DNA of 9,170 bases, taken from Anaerolineae bacterium. GTDB taxonomy: Bacteria > Chloroflexota > Anaerolineae > 4572-78 > J111. The notes below the pieces were generated by a model. That model saw only the letters and a program-made list of their open reading frames with translations, ran no database searches and was not told the DNA's origin. Position 1 is the first letter of the stretch. Each line of letters opens with the position of its first letter. The DNA lies in contig JAGRBY010000268.1 of assembly GCA_020433835.1 (NCBI GenBank), positions 1-9,170 on the forward strand. The letters run 5' to 3'. Positions 1-5,855 of this stretch are shown here, in pieces. The position numbers and the translations under genes are program-made.

Positions 1-8
1 GGCGCTAG

Positions 9-33
9 ATTCCCGCTAAAAGCATGCGGGAAT
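9..33. repeat. Small hairpin repeat (ATTCCCGC ... GCGGGAAT)
   Basis: An 8-bp perfect inverted repeat, ATTCCCGC (9-16) and GCGGGAAT (26-33), surrounds a 9-nt loop. The arrangement ATTCCC-N-GGGAAT resembles dispersed intergenic palindromes common in many bacteria, such as the Neisseria dRS3 type. It is probably the edge of a dispersed repeat or an upstream transcription terminator. There is no T-run after it on the + strand, so the repeat reading is preferred. Confidence 0.5.
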
Positions 34-162
34 GACATCGGCCAGCGTTCCTCCTCGTAACACATAATGAGCCTTAAGTTTATACTGTTTGGCCCTTTTT
101 TCTGATTCTGTGGTAGAATAAGCCGAAATGTGACGTAGTAGAATTGAAGAGGAGTTGGAAAT

Positions 163-366
163 ATGACAGTTATGGATTTATTGCCGGTATTGCGCACCCT
201 GCCCCGCGCCGAAAAGCTGCAGCTTATTCAATTTCTGGCGGATGAGCTAGAGAAGGAAGAGAACACAAAGCTGCCTCAGGCCGAGGAACCGAGTTATGCC
301 TGGTCTCCCTCGGACGCTTTTGGAGTCGGGAACACGCTGTTTGAGGTTCCGACCGGGGAGAAGTAA
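163..366 (+). CDS. Antitoxin-like small protein of a type II toxin-antitoxin pair
   Basis: A 67-residue acidic, soluble protein. It starts with a helix-rich segment (LLPVLRTLPRAEKLQLIQFL, residues 6-25), followed by an acidic stretch and a 'WSPSDAF...TLF' tail at about residues 47-60. Short proteins of this form, a leucine-rich 'RAEKL..IQFL..EL' helix plus a C-terminal W-S-P-x-D-A-F motif, are commonly found just upstream of RelE/ParE-type toxins in Chloroflexota and cyanobacteria. The family would neutralise the toxin by binding it, and usually represses its own operon. The start is backed by a strong Shine-Dalgarno AAGAGGAG at 147-154, 8 nt before ATG 163. A TAGAAT box at 114-119 could be a -10 element, but no convincing -35 is visible. 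The toxin candidate begins 27 nt downstream in the same frame. The reading frame is intact, unlike that of its partner. No classical DNA-binding motif is visible, so the self-repression role is inference. Confidence 0.7.
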   Translation: MTVMDLLPVLRTLPRAEKLQLIQFLADELEKEENTKLPQAEEPSYAWSPSDAFGVGNTLFEVPTGEK

Positions 367-393
367 GCCGCCGGTTGTTGTGCTAAACAATCT

Positions 394-687
394 ATGTCAC
401 CGTCAGACATGCTTCGTATCCGCTTTTCGCCGATACGAATTTTTTTATGCCTTGGCTTCAATTTGTGGGTTCATTATGGTAGAATTACGGAAAAGTTGGT
501 AACTCTTCTAACCCTCCCCGCTGCTGAAACGCTCAATGATATTAGCCAGGTAAAAGCGATGAAAGGTTTCCCTAACCGATATCGTGTTCGCATTGGCGAT
601 TACCGTGTTGGCCTAGAACTGTTTGAGAACGAAGTAGAAATTATTCGTGTTCTTCATCGTCGAGAGTTTTACCGCTACTTCCCCTAA
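394..687 (+). CDS. RelE/ParE-family toxin, N-terminal part probably scrambled by two compensating frameshifts
   Basis: Open from ATG 394 (97 residues); an internal ATG at 409 is an equally good start. The C-terminal two thirds, from 'KLVTLLTLPAAETLND' onward, match RelE/ParE-like mRNA interferases, with the hallmark stretches YRVRIGDYRVGLEL and VLHRREFYRYFP. The N-terminal part (about residues 12-32) is Cys/Trp-rich and unlike the family. The same DNA read in frame +2 gives RRYEFF-YALAS-I..., ending VELRK, which does look like the expected first helices. Joining frame 1 to about 427, frame 2 from about 428 to 493, and frame 1 again would restore a typical toxin of about 92 residues. The shifts would fall at TTTT (424-427) and AAAA (491-494). 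The gene follows an intact antitoxin gene and has no visible Shine-Dalgarno of its own. It is either an inactivated toxin or a sequence with two homopolymer errors. Confidence 0.65.
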   Translation: MSPSDMLRIRFSPIRIFLCLGFNLWVHYGRITEKLVTLLTLPAAETLNDISQVKAMKGFPNRYRVRIGDYRVGLELFENEVEIIRVLHRREFYRYFP

Positions 688-729
688 TTTTCCTCCTATC
701 ATAGTTGACGTTAAATCGCGAAGATGTCG

Positions 730-1746
730 TTAATAGACACTATCATCGTCATCGTCGTCGTCATCATCGCTGTTGTCTTCATCTTCATTGTCATCGTCAT
801 CGGTAGAGTGGAAACAGTAGCCGGGGTCCCAAACGCATTGGCCCCATTGGCCGTCGCTGCCGCATTGGGCCACGTGGGCGGCCGGGCAACTGGCTCCGCC
901 GCAGCCGCTCCATTGGCCGGGGCTGCACTGATAGCTGGCCTGGGTTGGGGCCGGTATGGCGGTGTTGGAGGGGGTCGGTACCGATGTGGGTGGCCCACCA
1001 ATGAAGGGGACGGCCTCGACGTTTTGGGCATCGATAAAGAAGGCGGAAACCCAGCCGCTGCTGCCTCCGCTGTGGGGATAGGCAATGCGCCACCAGCCGC
1101 CGGATCGGCCGGTGATGGTGACATCTTGGCCGCGCTGGATAAGACCGACGGTGCCGTATTCGATGCCCGGCCCGCTGCGAACGTTGAGCGAGTTGGTGGT
1201 TACGACGCCGCCCGGTGCTGACAACAGCGCTGTGGCGGTCGGCGCGATGATGGCCTCTCTGATGGTGTAGAAAGCCTGGGCTGTTTCATTGTCTTTGATG
1301 GTACGGGCGATAATCGGCACAAGGGCCTGGTCGGTTAGGAAGAGGGGCAGAAAAAAGCTAACGGTAAAGCTGCCGTCCGGGGTAACCAGCGTGCTGGCAA
1401 CGGCAAACTCCTGGCCCTGGTAGGGCAGGTAGACGATGACCCGGCTGTCTGGTTTCCAACGCTGGCCCATGACCGTGATGGGGCTGTCGGACGGCCCGGA
1501 GAAGGGGTTGAGCAGCACGACCGCGCCGCTGGACGGGGTAACCAGCGCGACCGGCGTTTGGGTCAGCAGGGCTTCGACGGTGGGCGTTTGGCGCTGCAGG
1601 CGAATATCATCGCCCAGGCTTTGCGTAACCTGCACGGCTAACGTCGCGGGCGGGTCGAGGCTGAGTAGGGGCAGAATGCTGATAACGAGTACAACGATAA
1701 GGATAAGATACCGGAAATGGGATAGAGAAGTTTTTTTGCGCCTCAT
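730..1746 (-). CDS. Secreted or membrane-anchored SH3b protein with six-Cys module and poly-Asp tail (paralogue 1)
   Basis: A 338-residue protein with several visible modules. MRRKK plus a hydrophobic segment at 11-31 is an uncleaved anchor or signal peptide. An Ig/TIG-like beta domain lies at about 75-162 (NPFSGPSDSPITVMGQRW, then VTPDGSFTVSFFLP). A bacterial SH3 domain follows at 183-240 (TNSLNVRSGPG...GWWRIAYP...GWVSAFFID). A Pro/Thr linker at 252-270 leads to a cysteine module with Cys 274, 282, 287, 295, 304 and 311 (WSGCGGASC, then CGSDGQWGQC). The end is an acidic tail, 316-338, mostly Asp. SH3b domains generally bind cell-wall peptides or carbohydrates, so an extracytoplasmic binding role is inferred. 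The six cysteines fit disulphides formed outside the cytoplasm. ATG 1746 is preceded by AAAGG 9-13 nt upstream. The gene lies downstream of its paralogue on the same strand and converges on the toxin gene at 394-687. No enzyme motif is seen, and the biological role is unknown. Confidence 0.85.
   Translation of the reverse strand: MRRKKTSLSHFRYLILIVVLVISILPLLSLDPPATLAVQVTQSLGDDIRLQRQTPTVEALLTQTPVALVTPSSGAVVLLNPFSGPSDSPITVMGQRWKPDSRVIVYLPYQGQEFAVASTLVTPDGSFTVSFFLPLFLTDQALVPIIARTIKDNETAQAFYTIREAIIAPTATALLSAPGGVVTTNSLNVRSGPGIEYGTVGLIQRGQDVTITGRSGGWWRIAYPHSGGSSGWVSAFFIDAQNVEAVPFIGGPPTSVPTPSNTAIPAPTQASYQCSPGQWSGCGGASCPAAHVAQCGSDGQWGQCVWDPGYCFHSTDDDDNEDEDNSDDDDDDDDDSVY
733..801 (-). repeat. GAC/GAT trinucleotide tract coding the poly-Asp tail of paralogue 1
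   Basis: On the + strand this stretch is almost pure (GTC/ATC) repeats. Read on the - strand it gives an Asp-rich C-terminus that includes a run of nine Asp before Ser-Val-Tyr. Slippage in such a tract would change tail length without shifting frame. Confidence 0.6.
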
Positions 1747-1770
1747 AGTCCGCTGCCTTTACTATAATGA

Positions 1771-1824
1771 AGCGACAACGCTTGCTTTGTCATTGGTGGT
1801 CGGGACAAAGTAAACTTTGTCGCT
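1771..1824. repeat. Palindromic intergenic repeat, copy 1
   Basis: The left arm AGCGACAACGCTTGCTTTGTC (1771-1791) pairs with GACAAAGTAAACTTTGTCGCT (1804-1824) at 18 of 21 positions. The right arm is itself a near palindrome (GACAAAG-TAAA-CTTTGTC). A second copy with the same left arm lies 83 nt further on. It sits in the 188-nt gap between the two SH3b paralogues, within the likely leader or promoter region of paralogue 1. Confidence 0.75.
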
Positions 1825-1853
1825 CCTGTCTGCTCTGCTTTTCGTTATGGTGG

Positions 1854-1907
1854 AGCGACAACGCTTGCTTTGTCATCGGTGATGGGGACAAAGTAACCTT
1901 TGTCGCT
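1854..1907. repeat. Palindromic intergenic repeat, copy 2
   Basis: The left arm (1854-1874) is identical to copy 1. The right arm GACAAAGTAACCTTTGTCGCT (1887-1907) pairs with it at 18 of 21 positions. It is followed on the + strand by CC and a T-run (1910-1915), so it resembles a rho-independent terminator in the + direction. No + strand gene reads through here. It lies just past the 3' end of paralogue 2, which is transcribed on the - strand. Confidence 0.75.
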
Positions 1908-1934
1908 CCTTTTTTATTTTACCGCCTTTCGGGG

Positions 1935-3023
1935 TTAATTGTCATCATCGTTGTAGATTTTGTCGCTGTTGTCGTCATCGTCGCCGTCGTCGTCATCGTC
2001 GCTGTCGTCGTCATCGTCGTCGCTGCTGCTGCTGCTGGACGGATGGCTGTACACGCTGCAACTGCCGGGGTCCCAGACACACTGGCCCCATTGGCCGTCG
2101 GTCCCGCATTGGCTCACGTATTCGGTCTGGCAACTGGCTCCACCGCAGCCGCTCCACTGGCCGGGGTTACACGCATACGATAGCTGGGGCGGCGGGGAGG
2201 GAGTCGGCGTGACGGTCGGCGTCGGGATGGGCGTGGGCGGGGCCGGGAAGAAGGGGACATCGCCGGCGTAAATAGCGTCGATAAACGCGCCGGAGACCCA
2301 ACCGTAGTCGCCCAGACTGTGCGGATAGGTGATGCGCCACCAGTCTTCGTTGACGCCGTTAATTTCCACCACTTCACCCAATTCAACCTGCCCGATGCGG
2401 GGATAGTTGACCCCCGGCCCGGAGCGGACGTTAAGGCTTTCGGTTGTAACTTCACCTTGGGCACTGCGCGACTCTAGCGTGGGCGTCGGTTCGGGGTCGA
2501 TGTCGGTAAAGGCGTACAGGGCCTGGGCCGACTCACCGCTGTCCAGCGTTCGGGCTAAAATGGTCACCGTGCGCTGGTCGGCGAAGAGGGCCGGGATGAA
2601 GAAGCTCAACTCGAAGGTGCCGTCGGGCTGCACGATGGTACTGCCGATGGCGAACTCCTGCCCGGCATCGACAATGTAGACAATAACGCGGTCATCCGGC
2701 TGCCAGCGCTGGCCGTTGGCCGTAACCGGGCTGGCCGAGGGGCCGCTAAAAGGGTTGAGCAAAATAATCCCCCCGCTTTGCGAGGTGGTAAGTGTGGTTG
2801 TGGTGGCGGTTGTGGTGGCCGTGATGGTAGCGGTCACTGTTGGGGTACGGGTGGCGGCAGCGGTGGCTGTGGCGTTTTGAAGGCCAGGCCGGGCAGCAAA
2901 CCGGGCCACAGAGTCGGCGGGCAGGCCGGTGGAGTCCGGCTGGTAGTCGAAGCCGACAAGGGGCAGAACAATAAGCGCAATACAGCCTACGATAAAGGCC
3001 AGGGTTTGTGTTTTGTTGGTCAA
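1935..3023 (-). CDS. Secreted or membrane-anchored SH3b protein with six-Cys module and Ser/Asp tail (paralogue 2)
   Basis: A 362-residue paralogue of the protein at 730-1746 with the same domain order. There is a hydrophobic segment at 7-24, a Thr/Ala-rich linker at 50-80 and an Ig/TIG-like domain at 84-172 (NPFSGPSASPVTANGQRW). An SH3b domain lies at 192-250 (TESLNVRSGPG...WWRITYPHS...GWVSGAFID), followed by a Pro/Thr linker at 262-280. The cysteine module has Cys 285, 293, 298, 306, 315 and 322, with the same spacing as its sister. It ends in a Ser-rich then Asp-rich tail, 329-362. The start is TTG at 3023, supported by GAGAG about 6 nt upstream and by the absence of any nearby ATG. Cys14 falls in a lipobox-like I-V-G-C, but hydrophobicity continues past it, so an anchor is favoured over a lipoprotein. 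The LysM gene ends 53 nt upstream on the same strand, so co-transcription is plausible. A wall or matrix-binding role is inferred, and no catalytic motif is visible. Confidence 0.85.
   Translation of the reverse strand: MTNKTQTLAFIVGCIALIVLPLVGFDYQPDSTGLPADSVARFAARPGLQNATATAAATRTPTVTATITATTTATTTTLTTSQSGGIILLNPFSGPSASPVTANGQRWQPDDRVIVYIVDAGQEFAIGSTIVQPDGTFELSFFIPALFADQRTVTILARTLDSGESAQALYAFTDIDPEPTPTLESRSAQGEVTTESLNVRSGPGVNYPRIGQVELGEVVEINGVNEDWWRITYPHSLGDYGWVSGAFIDAIYAGDVPFFPAPPTPIPTPTVTPTPSPPPQLSYACNPGQWSGCGGASCQTEYVSQCGTDGQWGQCVWDPGSCSVYSHPSSSSSSDDDDDDSDDDDDGDDDDNSDKIYNDDDN
1938..2039 (-). repeat. Ser/Asp-coding trinucleotide tract, tail of paralogue 2
   Basis: Six tandem Ser codons (AGC and TCC) are followed by runs of GAC/GAT, coding a Ser6-Asp6-Ser-Asp5-Gly-Asp4 tail. 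The composition is like the tail of paralogue 1 but the exact pattern differs, which suggests repeat expansion after the duplication. Confidence 0.6.
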
Positions 3024-3076
3024 AAGAAACTCTCTTCGCTCTGTTTTTGAATCGTTACACGACGACGGGCGCGGCG

Positions 3077-4114
3077 TTAGCGCAGTGCCTGGCCGGGTTC
3101 GCCCGGCTTTTGCAGAAAGGCCCGGTTTTCTTCGGGAACCACCCAGATGACCGTGACCTCACCCGGAACCGGGGTGATGGTGCCGCCCCGCGATAGAGCA
3201 ATGCCGCTTGCGGCCGGCGGTGATGACCAGGTGACGGTGTAGTCAACCGGGTCGAGGGCGACAATTAATTCCTGACCGGGGTTGATGGTGAACTCTTTGC
3301 CGCCGCCGAACTGGCCGCCGGTCAGCGTCAGCGTCGAGGGTAGGTCGGCGAAGCTGCGGTTGCCGGCCACGAGCAGTTCTTTGCCTTCCGGGGCGCGGTA
3401 GGGCGTGCGGTCGTTGGTAACCGAGGGCGTGGTAAATTGGCCCAGCGCTTCGGCGCGGTCTTCATCCTCTTCAAAAGGAATGCGCTGGATTTCGGTTACG
3501 ACGTAGCTTTCTTCGGGCACAAACCAGTTGATGGCCACAACGCCGGCTTTGGCCATAAAGTCGCGGCTAAAGGTAACGCCCTGGGGCGAACTCCAGTAGG
3601 CGTCGTATTCGCCCGGCTCGATTTCCAGCCGAATTTCCTGGCCGGCGTCGATGGTAAACTCCTGGCCTTCGCCAAATACACCGCCGACCAGCTTGAGGGT
3701 GCTCGGTATATCTTCAAAGCTGCGGTTGCCGACGATGGCCAGCAGCTTATCTTCGGGGTTGACCGGGGCGGGCGGCAGCGTTGCTATTTCGCCGTTGAGC
3801 ATGCCCTCGGCGGTTTCGCCCAGCGGGATGCAGAGCGTTTGCGAGACCTCGATGATGCTGGGGTCGGTGATGGTTGTGTATTTATCGCTTTCTTGAGCGG
3901 CGGCGTTGGTGGCGTTGACAATGACGGTGTAGGCCTGCACATCGCCATAATATTTTTCGGCGATGGTGCTCAACCAGTCGCCGGCTTGAACGGTGTAATC
4001 TTCGGCACACGAAACGGATTGGGGCAGTGGTGCTGCGGTCACGACCGTTACGGACATCAGCAGAAAAAGCAGTGTCGCCATAACGGCGCTGGCTTTTGGT
4101 ACGGTGTGGTGCAT
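3077..4114 (-). CDS. Secreted LysM-domain protein with two 'NRSF' beta modules
   Basis: A 345-residue exported protein. A signal peptide covers about 1-28 (hydrophobic core 11-26, likely cut near VVTAA). A LysM-type domain follows at about 38-97 (DYTVQAGDWLSTIAEKYYGD ... SQTLCIPLG), flanked by Cys36 and Cys95, which could form a disulphide. Two homologous beta-rich repeats occupy about 124-202 and 246-328. They share GNRSF.D.PSTL.L.GG.FG.G.EFTI..GQE, then YWSSP or TWSSP, and end ..WFVPEES or IWVVPEEN. LysM domains bind GlcNAc-containing polymers such as peptidoglycan, so an envelope-binding role is likely. The function of the duplicated module is not recognised. The start is firm: GAGGAG lies 5 nt before ATG 4114. 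The downstream SH3b gene starts 53 nt after the stop, which suggests one transcript for a set of wall-binding proteins. Confidence 0.85.
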   Translation of the reverse strand: MHHTVPKASAVMATLLFLLMSVTVVTAAPLPQSVSCAEDYTVQAGDWLSTIAEKYYGDVQAYTVIVNATNAAAQESDKYTTITDPSIIEVSQTLCIPLGETAEGMLNGEIATLPPAPVNPEDKLLAIVGNRSFEDIPSTLKLVGGVFGEGQEFTIDAGQEIRLEIEPGEYDAYWSSPQGVTFSRDFMAKAGVVAINWFVPEESYVVTEIQRIPFEEDEDRAEALGQFTTPSVTNDRTPYRAPEGKELLVAGNRSFADLPSTLTLTGGQFGGGKEFTINPGQELIVALDPVDYTVTWSSPPAASGIALSRGGTITPVPGEVTVIWVVPEENRAFLQKPGEPGQALR

Positions 4115-4145
4115 AAAATCTCCTCGCTTAAAGGCCTCTTATAGT

Positions 4146-4175
4146 AGTATACGCATTTTAGCGGTAATCCTTCAG
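4146..4175 (-). promoter_or_regulatory. Weak candidate promoter for the LysM gene
   Basis: On the - strand, TATACT (4151-4146) lies 18 nt after CTGAAG (4175-4170). The -10 is 5 of 6 to consensus and the -35 only 3 of 6. It lies about 32 nt before the start codon in the 110-nt gap between the SirB1-like gene and the LysM gene. An overlapping alternative -10, TATAAG, lies a few bases downstream. Confidence 0.3.
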
Positions 4176-4224
4176 TGCCTCATTTTAAAGAAGGGATGGT
4201 TGGTTGACAAATCGGCGGGCGGGC

Positions 4225-5055
4225 TTAATTGAGACGCGCGAGTTCGGTTTCGATAAGTTCGAGACGCTCTTTGATGTCTTTGGCGTCGACAATATTGGGG
4301 TTTAGGAAGAGATAGCGCTGTAAGTCGGTAATGGCCGCGTGGTAGCGGCCGAGACGGTGGTAAATGAGACCGCGATCGCGCAGGTTGCCGGTTTCTTTAG
4401 GACGCAGGATCATCAGGAGGTTCATGGTTTTGAGGGCATTGGCCCAGTTGTGCTGGTCGAGATAGATATGTTTGAGATTGAGCAGCATGCGGTAAAGGAT
4501 ATGTTTTTTCGAGACCGGCCTGAGGTATTGCTTTCTAAAAGTGGCCCGGCTGTCGGCTGGAATGCGGGCTATTTCTAAGCAATCGTCTTCGGTTAGGATG
4601 CGACCCCGGTTAAAGACGTCGATGAAGATCGGCGCGTTTTCGGCACCGTAGGCGGTGATGAAATGGCCCGGCAGACTAACACCCCACAGCGGCAGGTGCA
4701 GCCGGTGCCCTATTTCCAGGTAGATGACACTGAGCAAAATGGGAATGCCTTTGCGGGTATCGAGCACCCGGTTGAGAAAGGAGTTGTTGGGGTTGTAGTA
4801 ATCATCGGCGTTGCCGGAGAGCCGAATTTGACCAAAGAGGAAGGTGTTGAGCGCGTCGATGATCTCCTCTTGGGAGTCGGCCGCGGCGACGCGCGGGCGG
4901 AGTGCTGCCGCCATCTTGTCCAGCCGATTGAGGTAAAGCTGCTTGTTGAAGGGGTGGGTCAAGTGTTCGGCGATAAGCAATGCTGTAGCCGCTAAGTCGA
5001 TTAGTCCTTCGTCTTTGCGTAATATGTTGGTGACCGTCTCGCCGTCGTCTAGCAT
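4225..5055 (-). CDS. SirB1/transglutaminase-like protein with TPR-like C-terminus
   Basis: A 276-residue cytoplasmic protein. Residues 70-135 carry the SirB1 (transglutaminase-like core 2) signature: FLFGQIRLSGNADDYYNPNN, then SFLNRVLDTRKGIPILLSVIYLEIG, then GVSLPGHF at 125-132. The C-terminal part (about 185-260) forms paired helices typical of TPR repeats (NWANALKTMNLLMILRP; RYHAAITDLQRYLFLNP). This full architecture is widespread in bacteria. Its biochemical role is not settled, and I see no obvious catalytic cysteine, so enzyme activity should not be assumed. ATG 5055 follows the esterase stop codon by 15 nt, so the two genes very likely share a transcript. The Shine-Dalgarno is weak (GAAAAGA well upstream), consistent with translational coupling. 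The length is normal for the family. Confidence 0.85.
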   Translation of the reverse strand: MLDDGETVTNILRKDEGLIDLAATALLIAEHLTHPFNKQLYLNRLDKMAAALRPRVAAADSQEEIIDALNTFLFGQIRLSGNADDYYNPNNSFLNRVLDTRKGIPILLSVIYLEIGHRLHLPLWGVSLPGHFITAYGAENAPIFIDVFNRGRILTEDDCLEIARIPADSRATFRKQYLRPVSKKHILYRMLLNLKHIYLDQHNWANALKTMNLLMILRPKETGNLRDRGLIYHRLGRYHAAITDLQRYLFLNPNIVDAKDIKERLELIETELARLN

Positions 5056-5070
5056 GGTATTATTGTCTTT

Positions 5071-5784
5071 TCATTTTAAGTGCTGCGCCACCCAATGCTT
5101 CAAATCTTTGATGGCTTGCATGGTCATCTTGTGGCCGGTGCGGTATTCGCCGTAGGTGATGGCTGCGCCCAGCTTTTGGTAATGGTCGCGCATATTCTGG
5201 GCCATACTGACCGGAATGGTATCATCTTCGGTGCCGTGCGCGATAAAAACAGGTAAATCATCAAGGTCGGGCGACGGCATCAGGTCGACCGGTTGAACCA
5301 GCCCGCCGGCCAACGAGGCCACGCCCAGGATGCGCTGGGGATAGTTGAGGGCGAAGGCGTTGGACATGGCTGCGCCCTGGCTAAAGCCCATTAGCAGCAG
5401 CCGGTCGGGGTTAATGGGGTACAGGAAGCGCAGGGCATCGATGAACTGCTCGAACTGATTCAGCGCCTTAGCCAGGGACTCAGGGGTGGTCTTCAGCGTG
5501 CCGTCGAGGCTTTTGAACCAGACAAAACCGTCATCTGAGTGCGCTAGCGGGGCGCGGGGCGAAATGATCGCCACGTTATCGGGAATAGCTTGTTTAAAGA
5601 TCCACATCACGCTTTCGTCGCCATATTTGCCGTGTACCATGACCACCACCGGAGCCGGGTTGGACAGGGTGGCTTGCATGGGAATATGGGCGAAGTGAAT
5701 AAGGCCGGTTTCGTCGTAAATAGGGTGGTCGGGGCCAATCCACTCGATGGGCGTGACTTTGGTCGGGAGTTTTGGTTGTTCCAT
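5071..5784 (-). CDS. Alpha/beta-hydrolase of the phospholipase/carboxylesterase family
   Basis: A 237-residue cytoplasmic hydrolase with no signal peptide. After an N-terminal beta region there is an oxyanion-type VVVMVHG at about 46-52. The nucleophile elbow is GFSQG with Ser135, the acid is in GTEDDTIP (Asp187 most likely), and the catalytic His218 is in RTGHKM. The fold order and the 'HGTEDDTIPV ... GH' ending match the dienelactone hydrolase-like phospholipase/carboxylesterase group, which cleaves short acyl or thioester bonds. The exact substrate cannot be told from sequence. The triad is complete, so it should be active. ATG 5784 has a weak GGAT upstream. A good promoter lies 30-60 nt before the start. 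It is the first gene of a probable two-gene operon with the SirB1-like gene. Confidence 0.88.
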   Translation of the reverse strand: MEQPKLPTKVTPIEWIGPDHPIYDETGLIHFAHIPMQATLSNPAPVVVMVHGKYGDESVMWIFKQAIPDNVAIISPRAPLAHSDDGFVWFKSLDGTLKTTPESLAKALNQFEQFIDALRFLYPINPDRLLLMGFSQGAAMSNAFALNYPQRILGVASLAGGLVQPVDLMPSPDLDDLPVFIAHGTEDDTIPVSMAQNMRDHYQKLGAAITYGEYRTGHKMTMQAIKDLKHWVAQHLK

Positions 5785-5815
5785 AGATCATCCAATGGTT
5801 GTTGAGGTTAAAGAT

Positions 5816-5845
5816 ATTGTAGCATGGCGAGTCAAATTGTGTCTA
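5816..5845 (-). promoter_or_regulatory. Sigma70-like promoter for the esterase/SirB1 operon
   Basis: On the - strand, TAGACA (5845-5840) and TACAAT (5821-5816) are separated by 18 nt, and each is one base off consensus. The -10 ends 31 nt before ATG 5784, giving a short leader. It lies in the 71-nt gap after the SLOG gene, so the operon can be driven independently. Confidence 0.55.
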
Positions 5846-5855
5846 AAAGAATGGC

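Noticed and set aside
296..502. Open frame of 68 codons overlapping the antitoxin and toxin
   Set aside because: As a gene of its own it has no ribosome binding site, and its first half overlaps the antitoxin. Only its second half matters, as the displaced part of the toxin.
724..1221. Open + strand frame (165 codons) rich in Ile/Val then Ala/Gly
   Set aside because: It is the complement of the poly-Asp tract and Cys module of the SH3b gene, so its hydrophobic start is only the reverse complement of Asp codons.
1771..1907. Two repeats 83 nt apart as a minimal CRISPR array
   Set aside because: Only two copies, long imperfect palindromes with diverged right arms, no cas genes and a single spacer-like gap. 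They fit dispersed palindromes better.
1887..1920. Rho-independent terminator from the T-run after repeat copy 2
   Set aside because: The T-run is on the + strand, whereas both neighbouring genes are transcribed on the - strand, so it would terminate nothing visible here.
2970..3023. Lipoprotein signal at Cys14 of paralogue 2 (I-V-G-C)
   Set aside because: The hydrophobic core before the Cys is too short and the hydrophobic stretch runs on past it. The paralogue has no Cys there.
3437..4144. Long + strand open frame (235 codons) opposite the LysM gene
   Set aside because: It is antisense to a clear signal-peptide/LysM gene with a strong ribosome binding site, its protein is Gly/Phe/Asp-rich with no recognisable motif, and it is explained by codon bias of the real gene.
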